Program-made: the position numbers and the translations under genes | In this document: positions 55,250 through 64,000 of the stretch, one piece after another | How the letters are laid out: every line of letters begins with the position of its first letter | Numbering within the stretch: position 1 is the stretch's first letter | DNA from: Dermacentor variabilis | Lineage: Eukaryota > Arthropoda > Arachnida > Ixodida > Ixodidae | Assembly: GCF_050947875.1 (NCBI RefSeq) | Contig: NC_134570.1 | Span: 205,302,250-205,366,249, forward strand | DNA length: 64,000 nucleotides | Direction of reading: 5' to 3' | Notes under the pieces: generated by a model | The model's input: the letters and a program-made list of their open reading frames with translations, nothing else | What the model was told of the DNA's origin: nothing | Database searches by the model: none

Positions 55250-58200
55250 CTTTCATCCTGAATTTGTACAGTCCGCCGAGGGCTCAGAAAGACGACTTCC
55301 GCAACATCATTTACGACAGCGTGAGAGCCGCTGGCTGCAACCAGCTGGTTGTGGTTGGAGACATGAACGCTAGACACACGACTTGGGGCTACCAACAAGA
55401 CACGCAAAAGGGAAGGTCGCTCCTCGATGCGGTTGACCAAATGGGCCTCGAATTGATAACCAACCTCCTCCAACCAACCCGAGTAGGCAACAGTGTAAGT
55501 CGAGACACGTTTCCGGACCTGTCATTTGTCAAAAACGTAAGGGAATACTCATGGGCGCACCTGGGCGAAACATTGGGCAGCGATCACTATATCCTCAGCA
55601 TCTCGGTATCCACGCCGAAACTCAAGAGAACAATTGGCGAAATTAGGCTTACGGACTGGGAGCCATTCAGGCAGTACCCCCCTCCCGAAAATGGTATAAC
55701 GGACATAGCGGAATGGATGCAGCACCTCCGGGACGCCCACATTCAAACCACTAAAACCATCCAGCGCACGGTCGAGACGCCCGAAGTCGACCGCCGGCTC
55801 TTACACCTGTGGGAAGCCCGTAAGGGCCTCCTCAAACGGTGGAAGCGACAGCGGTTAAACCGGAAACAACGTCTACGAATCGAGAAAATAACAGACGAAG
55901 CCAGAAATTACGCAAACGAGTTGACGCAGCAAAATTGGGTACAGTTTTGCACCTCGCTCAAGGGTTTCCTGAGTACAGCGCAGACGTGGGCCATCCTACG
56001 TTGCCTGATCGAGCCCGACAAGGCGAAATCGACAACCAGTCGGACGCTTCTAGAAATCGCCCACAAGTTCCCCGGAAACGACCAAGATCTAATTGACACC
56101 CTAAAAACCAGATACCTGGGTAGCGACCCCATACAACCCTGCCTCCTAAAATATGAAGGAGAACCAAGACCAGAACTGGACGCTCCCATCACGGAGGAAG
56201 AGGTGTATGCCGCGGCACGAGCCTCACAGCGCAACACTGCTCCCGGAGTTGACAAAATCACCAATGCCATGATTAGAAACCTGAGCGCGATGCACATCCA
56301 GGACTTGACCGAATACCTAAACGGGGAACTCTGGAGCAAGGGCCACGTACCGAACGAGTGGAAACACGCGGAAATCGTGACCATTCCCAAACCCGGCAAG
56401 AAGCCCGCGATCGACGCCCTGCGTCCCATCTCGCTGACTTCGTGCCTCGGCAAGCTGTACGAGAGGGTCATCGAAACCCGCCTCCAACATTACATAGAGG
56501 ACGGTGACCGCTTCCCGCACACCATGCTTGGCTTCAGGCCGGGACTTTCTGCTCAAGATGCGTTCCTAATCCTAAGGGAAGAAGTTCTCCAGGGCATCCC
56601 GAAGGGAGGAGAACACCTCCTGCTCGCACTCGACCTAAAAGGGGCCTTCGATAACATCTCCCACGAGGCCATTCTCAAGGGACTGAACGACATCAGCTGC
56701 GGGGAGCGCATCTTTAATTACGTTAAATCGTTCCTGACGGGCCGGACGGCAACCATCGGAATAGGCAAGACTCGATCGGATACGATCGACGTGCCGAACA
56801 AAGGAACACCGCAAGGGGCGATAATCTCCCCGATTCTATTCAATGTCGCGATGCTAGCGCTGACCAAAGAGCTGCGGAAGATCCCCGACCTAGGTTACGT
56901 CCTGTACGCAGACGACATCACGCTCTGGGCCACCAAGGGCTCCCTAGCGCGAAAGGAGGCGACTCTTCAAGAGGCCGCGACGGCCGTGGAGAGATTTGCG
57001 GCAGCGAGCGGGATGCGTTGTGCGCCCGAAAAGTACGAAGTGATCCGGGTGCACGCAGGAGGAATCTACAAGTCCCCCGGCCCTATCGACCTCTATCTTG
57101 AGGGCCAGAAGATAACGGAAGGCAATAAGACTAGGATTCTGGGTTTTTGGATCCAGAGCAACCTGAAAGCCTCCCACACCATCCAAACCCTAAGGTCTGC
57201 CACCAACCAGATCTCGCGGATTATAAAACGAATTACAAGAAGCCGCAAGGGCATGCGAGAAGAGGACACGATTCGCCTCGTCCAGGCTCTGGTGATCAGC
57301 AGAATAACGTATAGCATACCGTATCACTATCACTCGCTAAACAAACGCGACCAAGAACAAGTCGATGCCATCATCAGAGGCGCGTACAAAACGGCCCTGG
57401 GTCTCCCTGTCACCACCTCAAACGAGAAGTTAGCGGCCCTCGGGATCCACAACACCTTCGCTGAGCTGTCGGACGCGGTTATGGCTTCGCAAAAGGCCAG
57501 ACTACAGAACACGGTGGCGGGCAGAGCCATCCTCCACCGGACCGGAACGGCAACGGAGCTCCGTGCCCTCGATGGGCAACGATCACTCCCGCCAGAGGTC
57601 AGAGGCAAGATCAAGGCGAACCCGATACCGAAGCACATGAGTCATGAACTCCATGAAGGACGACGCAAGGCTCGCGTCGACAGACAGCGCCGACAATTCA
57701 AGGGTGACCCGTACGTAACGTACGTGGACGTGGCGGCGTACCCTGTAGGCGGCCTCTTCGCGGTAGCCGCCGTGAACGGGAGAGACAACTCCTTAACCCT
57801 CGCGGCCTCCGTAAGGGCAGAGACCCCAGCTGCGGCTGAGACCATAGCCGCGGCGCTGGTAATAAAGCAAGAAGACAGGGTAGGCAGGGAAGTCCATGTC
57901 GTTACCGACTCGCAACAGGCCTGCCGTAACTTTACGAACGGACGAACACCGCTGCTGGCGGCTCAGATTCTAGGCCCGAGGCTGCAAGAATACCATCAAA
58001 TCACGTGGACGCCGGGTCACGCGGGTCTGGAGGGGAACGAAAGGGCGAACGCCCTAGCTCGAGCGCTAATCAACCGAGCGGGGCAAGACCAATTGTCTCA
58101 TCAATCCCCACCCTTTACCTTCATGCCCCTGCCATCCAATTACTGCGACCGACTCGAGATCCAGCGACTCAACCGCAGGATTTATCCTCCGCCTCACAAA

Positions 58201-58582
58201 AAGCTCAGCACTGAAGATGCCGTAGCTCTCCGACTTATACAGACTAACACATTTCCAAACCTACACAGATACAGTAAAATGTTCCCACATACATATCGCG
58301 GCATCTGCCCCTGGTGCGGCGACACACGCCCTACACTCTTTCACATCTCGTGGGGGTGCGAGGGCAAACCTCAACACTTAAAGACTCCTAGCACGTCATT
58401 TGAGCGGTGGGAGGTACAGCTGACCGGCGATACCCTGGCGGGACAAGAAGCTCTCGTCCAGCAAGTACGTCGAGCAGCCATGGCCAGTGGAGTCCTGGAA
58501 TGAGGACACCACCCACTCGACCTCAAGAGCAACCACCTCGATGGTCCGAATAAATGTTTTTCTCTCTCTCTCTCTCTCTCCT
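55250..58582 (+). mobile_element. I-type LINE, 5' truncated, young
   Basis: From within the endonuclease to AATAAA (58549-58554) and a (TC)n tail at 58561-58581. The long intact frame and short neat 3' end show recent arrival. It stands tail to tail with the older minus-strand LINE to its right. Confidence 0.8.
55264..58503 (+). CDS. LINE ORF2: partial endonuclease, RT, RNase H, Cys block
   Basis: 1,080 codons without a stop; the codon at 55264 is TTG and homology begins a few codons upstream (ILNLYSPPR), so the true start is lost. The endonuclease second half is present, with VVGDMNARHTTWGY and GSDHYILS. RT: GVDKITNAMIRNL, LRPISLTSCLGKLYERVIET, LDLKGAFDNISHEAIL, and intact YADD at residues 548-551. 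RNase H begins YVDVAAY (D822), with E859 in AETIAAAL, D882 in VTDSQQ and HAGLEGNERANALA, where N929 replaces the expected last Asp. A C-terminal Cys/His block, CPWCGDTRPTLFHISWGC, starts at 1015. The enzyme would copy LINE RNA at a nick in chromosomal DNA. RNase H presence indicates the I clade. Confidence 0.85.
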   Translation: MYSPPRAQKDDFRNIIYDSVRAAGCNQLVVVGDMNARHTTWGYQQDTQKGRSLLDAVDQMGLELITNLLQPTRVGNSVSRDTFPDLSFVKNVREYSWAHLGETLGSDHYILSISVSTPKLKRTIGEIRLTDWEPFRQYPPPENGITDIAEWMQHLRDAHIQTTKTIQRTVETPEVDRRLLHLWEARKGLLKRWKRQRLNRKQRLRIEKITDEARNYANELTQQNWVQFCTSLKGFLSTAQTWAILRCLIEPDKAKSTTSRTLLEIAHKFPGNDQDLIDTLKTRYLGSDPIQPCLLKYEGEPRPELDAPITEEEVYAAARASQRNTAPGVDKITNAMIRNLSAMHIQDLTEYLNGELWSKGHVPNEWKHAEIVTIPKPGKKPAIDALRPISLTSCLGKLYERVIETRLQHYIEDGDRFPHTMLGFRPGLSAQDAFLILREEVLQGIPKGGEHLLLALDLKGAFDNISHEAILKGLNDISCGERIFNYVKSFLTGRTATIGIGKTRSDTIDVPNKGTPQGAIISPILFNVAMLALTKELRKIPDLGYVLYADDITLWATKGSLARKEATLQEAATAVERFAAASGMRCAPEKYEVIRVHAGGIYKSPGPIDLYLEGQKITEGNKTRILGFWIQSNLKASHTIQTLRSATNQISRIIKRITRSRKGMREEDTIRLVQALVISRITYSIPYHYHSLNKRDQEQVDAIIRGAYKTALGLPVTTSNEKLAALGIHNTFAELSDAVMASQKARLQNTVAGRAILHRTGTATELRALDGQRSLPPEVRGKIKANPIPKHMSHELHEGRRKARVDRQRRQFKGDPYVTYVDVAAYPVGGLFAVAAVNGRDNSLTLAASVRAETPAAAETIAAALVIKQEDRVGREVHVVTDSQQACRNFTNGRTPLLAAQILGPRLQEYHQITWTPGHAGLEGNERANALARALINRAGQDQLSHQSPPFTFMPLPSNYCDRLEIQRLNRRIYPPPHKKLSTEDAVALRLIQTNTFPNLHRYSKMFPHTYRGICPWCGDTRPTLFHISWGCEGKPQHLKTPSTSFERWEVQLTGDTLAGQEALVQQVRRAAMASGVLE

Positions 58583-61500
58583 GTCTGCAGCTTTCGCCAG
58601 TAAACTGCCCATTGTTGAGTGAGTGTATTGTGGTGCGGGGGATATCTGATCCTCGTCGCTCTATGGTAATTAGTATGTCAGAGTACGTTGGGATCACTAT
58701 CATGAAATCCTCAGGAACTCTGTTTCGGTCCGCTCGGTTTGTATGCTCGCGAGCGATCCTATCAACCTCTTGCTTGCCTACAATCTCAGTGTGCCCTGGT
58801 ACCCAAAAGATGGTGTGTCTAATGCGTTTATTCTGTCGGCCAGCGCGGAGGAATATTTGGATTGCTTTTTGACCTATTTTGCCGTTAATGTAGTTTCGGC
58901 ATGCTTCCTTGGAGTCTGTTTGAATTATAAGGGATTTATTTGTTCTGTAGTGCTCCACAGCTGCTAGAGCAACAGCGATTTCCTCTCTCTCAGTTACCGT
59001 ACAATCCCGTGCCGACCCGCAAGCGATTTCCCTATAGTCCGAGTCTAATACTGCCGCGACGACTCTTTGTTCTGTTTCCCTTCGTTCTCCAGGATATACC
59101 GCGGCGTCCGTGTATACCGTGTTCGCCTTGGTTGCTAGGTATTTTTCTACATATTTTGCTTTAGCGTTCCGCCTGGCTGTGTGTCCATGTTTCTTGGCAG
59201 GGACCCTACTTTGATTGTGCCGCGATACTCATCGGGTAGGCTTGCCGTTCTTTGTTCTTCCCTTTCAATTCCTTTGTGCCCCAGTTTTTTTAGGAGCTTT
59301 CTGCTCAAGGTAGTCTGCTGGAGTCTGAATAGCTGCGACCTTAATTGTGCTTCTTTGAGCTCCTCGAACGTGTTGTGGAGTCCGAGGGCCAGCAGTTTCT
59401 CTGTCGAGGTGTTGGCCGGCAGGTGAAGCGCTGTTTTGAATGCTTTCCTTGTTATGGCGTCGGCCTGGTTCCGTTCACCTTTGTTTGTGTTGTAATATGG
59501 GAGGGCATACGTAATCCGGCTGATTATGAGGCTTTTAACCAACTTGACCGTATCTTCCTCCTTCATGTCGCTTCTTTTTTGCGAGATGCGGGTGATCGAA
59601 CGTGCCACCTGTGCCGTCGCTTGCTTGAGTAGGTTTATGGTATGTGTGCGGCGTTGATTGCTCTGCACCCACATTCCCAGAATCCTGACGGCTTATTTTT
59701 TTGGTATCTTCTGTCCTTCTAGGGTGACGCTGATTTGTTCGTCCGCGCGTTTTCCTCTTCTGACTCTGAGGAGCTCGGACTTCTCCGTCGAGCAGGCGAG
59801 GCCTCTTTTCCTAACACATTATTCCACGCATGTTGCTGCGGCTTGTAGTCGTTCTTCTTTTTGGCTGAGCGAGCCTTGGCTAGTCCAGACGGTGATATCG
59901 TCGGCATAAATGGCGTGATGTATGCCGTGGATCTCTTCCGGCTTCCGGGCTATCGCAATCATTGCAATGTTGAAAAGGATCGGTGAGATCACGGATCCCT
60001 GGATCCCTGCGGGGTTCTTTTGTTTGGCGTGTGGAACTTGTCTGTCCGCAGGTCTCCTAACCCCACGATGGCTGTTCTGTTTGATAGGAACGCTGTCACG
60101 TAGCCGTGGATTCTTTGTCCGCTGTTGAGATCGTCCAGTCCCTTGAGGATGGCCGCATGGCTGACGTCATCGCACGCTCCTTTGACATCGACTGCCATTA
60201 TTGTGTTTTCTCCGTTGTAAGGGATGTTGCTTAGAACACCCTCTTTAATTTGTAGTAGGACGTCCTGGGTTGATAATTTGATGCGAAAGCCGAACATACT
60301 GTGGAGATACAGATCTTCGTCTTCCATGTATTGTTGTAGCCTCCTTGTCACGATTCGCTCGTACAACTTGCCAAAGCACGAATTGAGTGATATGGGCCGT
60401 AGGTTTTCGACTAGTAGCTGTTTCCCTGGCTTCGGCACCATAACTACCTTTGCATGCTTCAATTCCTCTGGCAGTGTCCTCGCTTCCCAATGTGTGTTGA
60501 GGAAGTTCGTCAGCTGTGGGACCGCCTCATCACTTAGGTTGCGCCTGCTGCTGTGTTCCGGTTCAATGCCTTAACTGCTGCGAAAACTTCCTCCCTGGTG
60601 TTGGGTCTGTCTAGGTCGGGGTTTTCTTCGCCTCGGTGTCTCTCCATGTACGCTTCGGGTTTATCTTGCCCAGAGCACTTTACACGGACTTTTTTCTGCA
60701 GCTCTTCTTCTTTCCCTTCAAATTGGTGTTCTACTCTTTGGATGGCCTTGTTACTTTCTGACTTGGTCTTGGTTGGGTCCATTAGAGCCTTGAGGATACG
60801 CCAGGCCTTTGAGGTGCAGAGGGTTCTATTCAGCGAGTCGCTAAACTTTTGCCAACTTTGTCGTGTGAGTTGGGCTGCGTATTCCTCTGCCTCCTTGGTA
60901 ACCTCCGCTATTTTCTTCTTTAGCTTCTTATTTAGTGGTTGCTTCTACCATCTTCTGGTTAGTCTACGCCTTGCTTCCCACATCCTGAGGAGTCACGAGT
61001 CACCCTCCGGTGTTTGCTCTGACTTTTCCACCTCCTGGGTGTATTGTTGTTGCATTTCCTTAAGTTGTTTGCACCATTCCTCTATGGAGGTTATCCCCCC
61101 CATCCATGTGCTTGCATTCTTTGCGAAAAGCGTCACAATCTGTTATTCTGGCTGCTCCTATCTTGCGCTTGATGTTCTTTGCTGACACTTGCGTTCTTAT
61201 AGTGTAATGGTTGCTACCCAGTTTCTCTAGCAGGTCCTTCCACGTGGCTTGCCTAGCTACCATGACGCATGTCAGGTCTGTGCATGTGTCGGGACTAACG
61301 CTATTGCCTAGGCGCGTTGGTTGGTTGGCGTCCGTTAAGAGGGGGCAGCTTGTTATTTCTAATGCGTCATTAACTTGCGTTTCCTTCTTAATGTCTGTTT
61401 GGTATCCCCAGCTCAGCCCTCTGGCATTAAAGTGGCCCATTATAAGCAAGGTGTTGCATTTCGCTAGCTTGCTGGCTCCTATGAAAAGTTCCTGAAAATC

Positions 61501-62114
61501 CCCGTCATTTTGTCGCGGTGGACTGTGCAAGCTTATGATAAAAGTGGGTTTTTCTTTTCTCTTTTTCTTTGGAATTATCTCTGTAACGATGTGTTCTATC
61601 CGCGTGTCCGGAATTTCATCGTGTGCTATGGCGACTAGTTTCTTACTAATTAAGTTGGCCGTGCCACCTTTTTTTTGGCACGTGTATCCCTTGAGTGTTG
61701 GCACGGTGTTTGTCTCCTGCAGCGCGATCATGTCAGGAGGATTAACTGTGAAGTTATGAATTGCTGCAGCGGGCCTCGCTTTTTGTGGTAGCCTCTGCAG
61801 TTCCACTGCCATATATCTAATGTGTTTTGTTTAGCCATGTTGGTTTATCGGTGGTTGCTGTTATACTTTCGTTTTCGGTGCCGAACCTTCTTTCGTGATA
61901 GAGTCTATCTCTAGTCCCATTTGTTATCTTTTGCGTATTTTGATTTTTTATGTAGTTGCGAAAACTTTGACCTTGCATTGCGATCTTTTTTTGCATTAAC
62001 TTCATTTGCTCCTACATTTTTTGCATAAAGAATTGCATTTGCATTTCTACGGTTCCCTTTTCCGGCTGTTGTGGCTGTTGCTCCATAGCTGCAGCTGGAG
62101 TACAGAACAGCGTG
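58583..62114 (-). pseudogene. older I-type LINE, ORF1 end and ORF2
   Basis: Minus strand from about 62100. ORF1 traces contain a Gln-rich piece and MQKKIAMQ repeats. Endonuclease at 61812-61060 has IALQET with Glu, but MGHFNARG and GSNHYTI stand where GDFN and SDH are expected, two catalytic residues lost. The RT follows: RPISLNSCFGKLYERIVTRR near 60400, VDVKGACDDVSHAAIL near 60175, and YADD at 59908-59897. The post-RT frame is 59674-59147. RNase H at 58958-58620 has IQTDSKEACRNYING and VPGHTEIVGKQEVDRIA. Stops and shifts are many. The 3' end is cut by the 55.25-58.58 kb LINE and likely resumes at 55248-55040. Confidence 0.8.
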
Positions 62115-62195
62115 CCGAAGACTGTCATCATCAATGGCTTATATCCCCGTAAGCAAGCAAAAATGCAATGACTCATAGTCCCGTAACGTTCATGA
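62115..62195. repeat. short interspersed repeat, copy 2
   Basis: GACTGTCATCATCAATGGCT, CCCCGTAAGCAAGCAAAAAT and GACTCATAGTCCCGTAA match copy 1 at 54834-54990 in the same orientation, without its internal duplication. Confidence 0.7.
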
Positions 62196-62565
62196 TTACT
62201 CACTGTGCGTGAATTAGCTGTGATGAAAATACCTGGTTGTCATTGTCGGTGATTTCAATATTGATGAAGCTACCGAAAAGGGAGTGGCTTACAGGTTCCG
62301 TGTTGCTGACATATCCCTTGCTATGCCACACCAATCCGGCCCAACCGAGCACCCTGTGATTACAGTTGCGAAAGAAATAATGGCCCCCAATCAACACAAT
62401 AAATGAGTGTGCGTAGCTTTCGTCACGATGACCACCCATCAAGATGATAAATCAGCTCTTATCCTTGTTCAAAAAATTAATGCCACCTTCGTGTCGTGTG
62501 CTAAACATCTTCGCTGGTCAACCACCTTCACAGGGTGGAATAGCTCGTGGTTTTTTCATTGAAGC
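62196..62565 (+). other. unclassified segment with a GDFNID frame
   Basis: The plus strand from about 62233 reads KYLVVIVGDFNIDEATEKG and stays open for about 55 codons to PNQHNK and a stop at 62404. GDFNID resembles the AP-endonuclease motif seen in LINEs and some Helitron-linked proteins, but no other motif follows. It lies between repeat copy 2 and the resumed gypsy integrase. Confidence 0.3.
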
Positions 62566-63350
62566 AACGCGGGGCTTAGAAAGACGACAGCTTACCATGC
62601 GCAGTCCACCGTACTTACGGAACGATTAAGCAAGATCGTCACCAACATGATCTTTATGTACATCGACATCCAGCACAAAACAAGGATCGCGTCTTGACTT
62701 ACGTGACCTTTGCGTAACACCACCACAGATGAAACGCAATAGTTAGTTTCCTTTACGACCATGAAGTTCAATCGATGCTGGACGCTATGCTACCATGTCA
62801 AGACGCTGACCACCTAACTGTTCGCGCTGATGAATTAGCTCAGCAAGCTGAGGAAGGTCGCTGAGAAAGCAGCACGCAGACGCACGACGTTATAATATCC
62901 GCTTCAGAGAAGTGTCCTACAATGCCTGAGACCAAGTGTGGACGTGTATTCCTGTTTACCGCCATGGCGTTTGTGAAAAGTTGCTGAGGCAGTGCTTTGG
63001 TTCATGCAAAGTGCTGCCCCAAATTAGTGTCGTGAACTATGAAGTGTTCCCGAACAGTGCAGAACCTAGAACCAAGCCATGACCTAATACACGTCATGCG
63101 TATGAAACCACATTTTGCGTGTTCGGGATTTTCTTTCAGTATATTCATCTTTATGTTTGTGCTTCTTTTGCACCAATGTGGTAACCTCTATGTTCATTGA
63201 GATTGCACATCATGTTCGCCATACTTCTGACTTTCCTATAGATGTCGCTGTGGTCTATGCGCGAGCATGTCCCTTGAGCATGCATTATTTTACTTTGTTA
63301 CACTACCCCTTGAGCAAGGAGCCGATGCTCATTCCGACGAAGAGGGATTA
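62566..63350 (+). pseudogene. gypsy pol remnant, right part
   Basis: It continues the integrase that broke off at 54833. RKTTAYHAQSTVLTERLSKI (about 62581-62640) matches RRTTAYHPQTNGLTERLNR of the intact element, with the Glu kept. IDIQHKTR, then LDAMLPCQDADH near 62775 and a GPY/F-like CEKLLRQCFGSCKVL near 62975 follow, ending VMRMKPHFA near 63120. Stops and shifts throughout. A G/A-rich GACGAAGAGGGATTA at 63335-63350 could be the polypurine tract. Confidence 0.75.
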
Positions 63351-63720
63351 TGCCACCTACAGTAGTGGGCACAGTGCAAGAGAAGAGATAAGTGACGACA
63401 AGAAACACGTGCACGCGCTACTCACCCAACTCGATAGCCAGGCCCCACCGAAGTGTTTTAAGGCGAAGGCCTCAGATCTCTTTGTTTCATAGTCGCCTTG
63501 TGAGGTACAAAAAATCGGAGCGCTCGTGCCACTTCTTGCGCGTTCGTCATCGTATTCTTCCACGTCTTTGCTACATCGATGCCGCTAATGATGTACATAA
63601 AATCGGAGAACTCGTGCACTGCTGACGCGTTCGTCGTCGTCTTCTTCAACATTGCTTCTCCCTGGACATCATTGCCCCATCGATGCACCTAATGATGCAA
63701 AAAAGGCCCAGGTAATTAAT
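63351..63720 (+). repeat. possible 3' LTR of the degenerate gypsy
   Basis: It begins TGCCACCTAC after a purine-rich tract, like TGCCACGTGC of the intact element. No matching 5' LTR is in the window, so this is a positional guess. Two AAAATCGGAG-CTCGTGC units occur at about 63512 and 63601. Confidence 0.35.
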
Positions 63721-64000
63721 ATAGAGTTAATAACCGACGACTTTTGGTGGGAGTCAAACCCACGACCTGTGGTGTCAATTAGGGCAAATTTGATTATGAC
63801 ATAGTTAATTAGGGTAGCTTTAAATAGAGCACTTGAACCCCCGTCCTTTGGAGGGAGTGAACAGGTAATAAGTAACAGCGCCTTCGAATGAGAATCTAAA
63901 GTGATTTAATGGATGTCTCTTGAGCGCACAGGTTTTCCCATTCACCCTCTTTGGCGTACGCTAAAGTGACAGCAAGGCGCAAGAATGCGCGAGCAAGTAT
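63721..64000. repeat. dispersed repeat with a B-box-like stretch
   Basis: GGTGGGAGTCAAACCCACGA (complement contains GGGTTTGACTCCC, near a Pol III B box) and a GAACCCCCGTCCTTTGGAGG stretch. I recall similar sequence from ticks. No gene seen. Confidence 0.35.

Noticed and set aside
52350..63350. Endogenous virus with envelope gene
   Set aside because: The gypsy copies go from integrase to the polypurine tract without an envelope-like frame.

Overview
The window looks like intergenic heterochromatin-type DNA from a hard tick (Ixodidae, probably a metastriate genus). I base this on the mix of repeats, which I recall from tick genomes: two gypsy families with tick-like gag and LTRs, I, CR1, RTE and Tx1 LINEs, a Ruka-like tRNA SINE, and short repeats carrying GCGATAGC hairpins. 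No database search was possible. I found no convincing host protein gene, no rRNA and no functional tRNA. Nearly every long open frame is a transposable element or a remnant of one.

Layout. 1-2210: gypsy gag remnant (-) and an I-LINE 3' end (+). 2880-3935: a two-unit tandem repeat and a hairpin-ended repeat. 4960-7390: CR1-like LINE (-). 9416-10696: mariner with both terminal inverted repeats and TA target duplication. 11210-12684: 5' LTR plus gag of a gypsy element (-). 12688-18570: a nearly complete, fairly young Ty3/gypsy element (+) with LTRs, ATAT target duplication, gag, protease, RT, RNase H and integrase, sitting beside the older LTR. 18640-19460: large foldback element. 20055-25880: SINE, AC array and a near full-length Tx1/L1-type LINE (-) interrupted by a short SINE and by a composite repeat. 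26240-28290: LINE 3' fragment (-), TTAA-type MITE and a further repeat. 31190-31830: old SINE and a LINE ORF1 fragment. 33240-33626: second foldback element. 34072-35465: gypsy LTR/integrase (-) against a gag fragment (+). 35945-40190: CR1 LINE (-), RTE LINE (-) and a tRNA-like unit. 42330-45590: mariner remnant, LINE RT (+), RNase H remnant. 47165-51567: degenerate gypsy-type element (-). 52350-63350: degenerate gypsy pol (+) split by a 7.7 kb block of I-type LINEs, one of which keeps a 1,080-codon frame.

How it works together. The elements do not form a pathway. They form a stratified set of insertions whose order can be read: the 55-58.6 kb LINE lies within an older LINE, which lies within a still older gypsy; the 12.7-18.6 kb gypsy landed next to an older relative. 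The two best-preserved autonomous elements both carry lesions at catalytic positions: gypsy integrase Asp to Asn with a lost zinc-binding Cys and a frame change, and LINE RNase H Asp to Asn with a missing 5' endonuclease half. Mobility today would depend on enzymes from copies elsewhere.

I did not find a new cellular system. The items most worth following are the repeat family with GC-GAYA-GC terminal hairpins, the tRNA-like head joined to an RTE 5' end, the two long foldbacks, and the Tx1 LINE ending next to an AC array.
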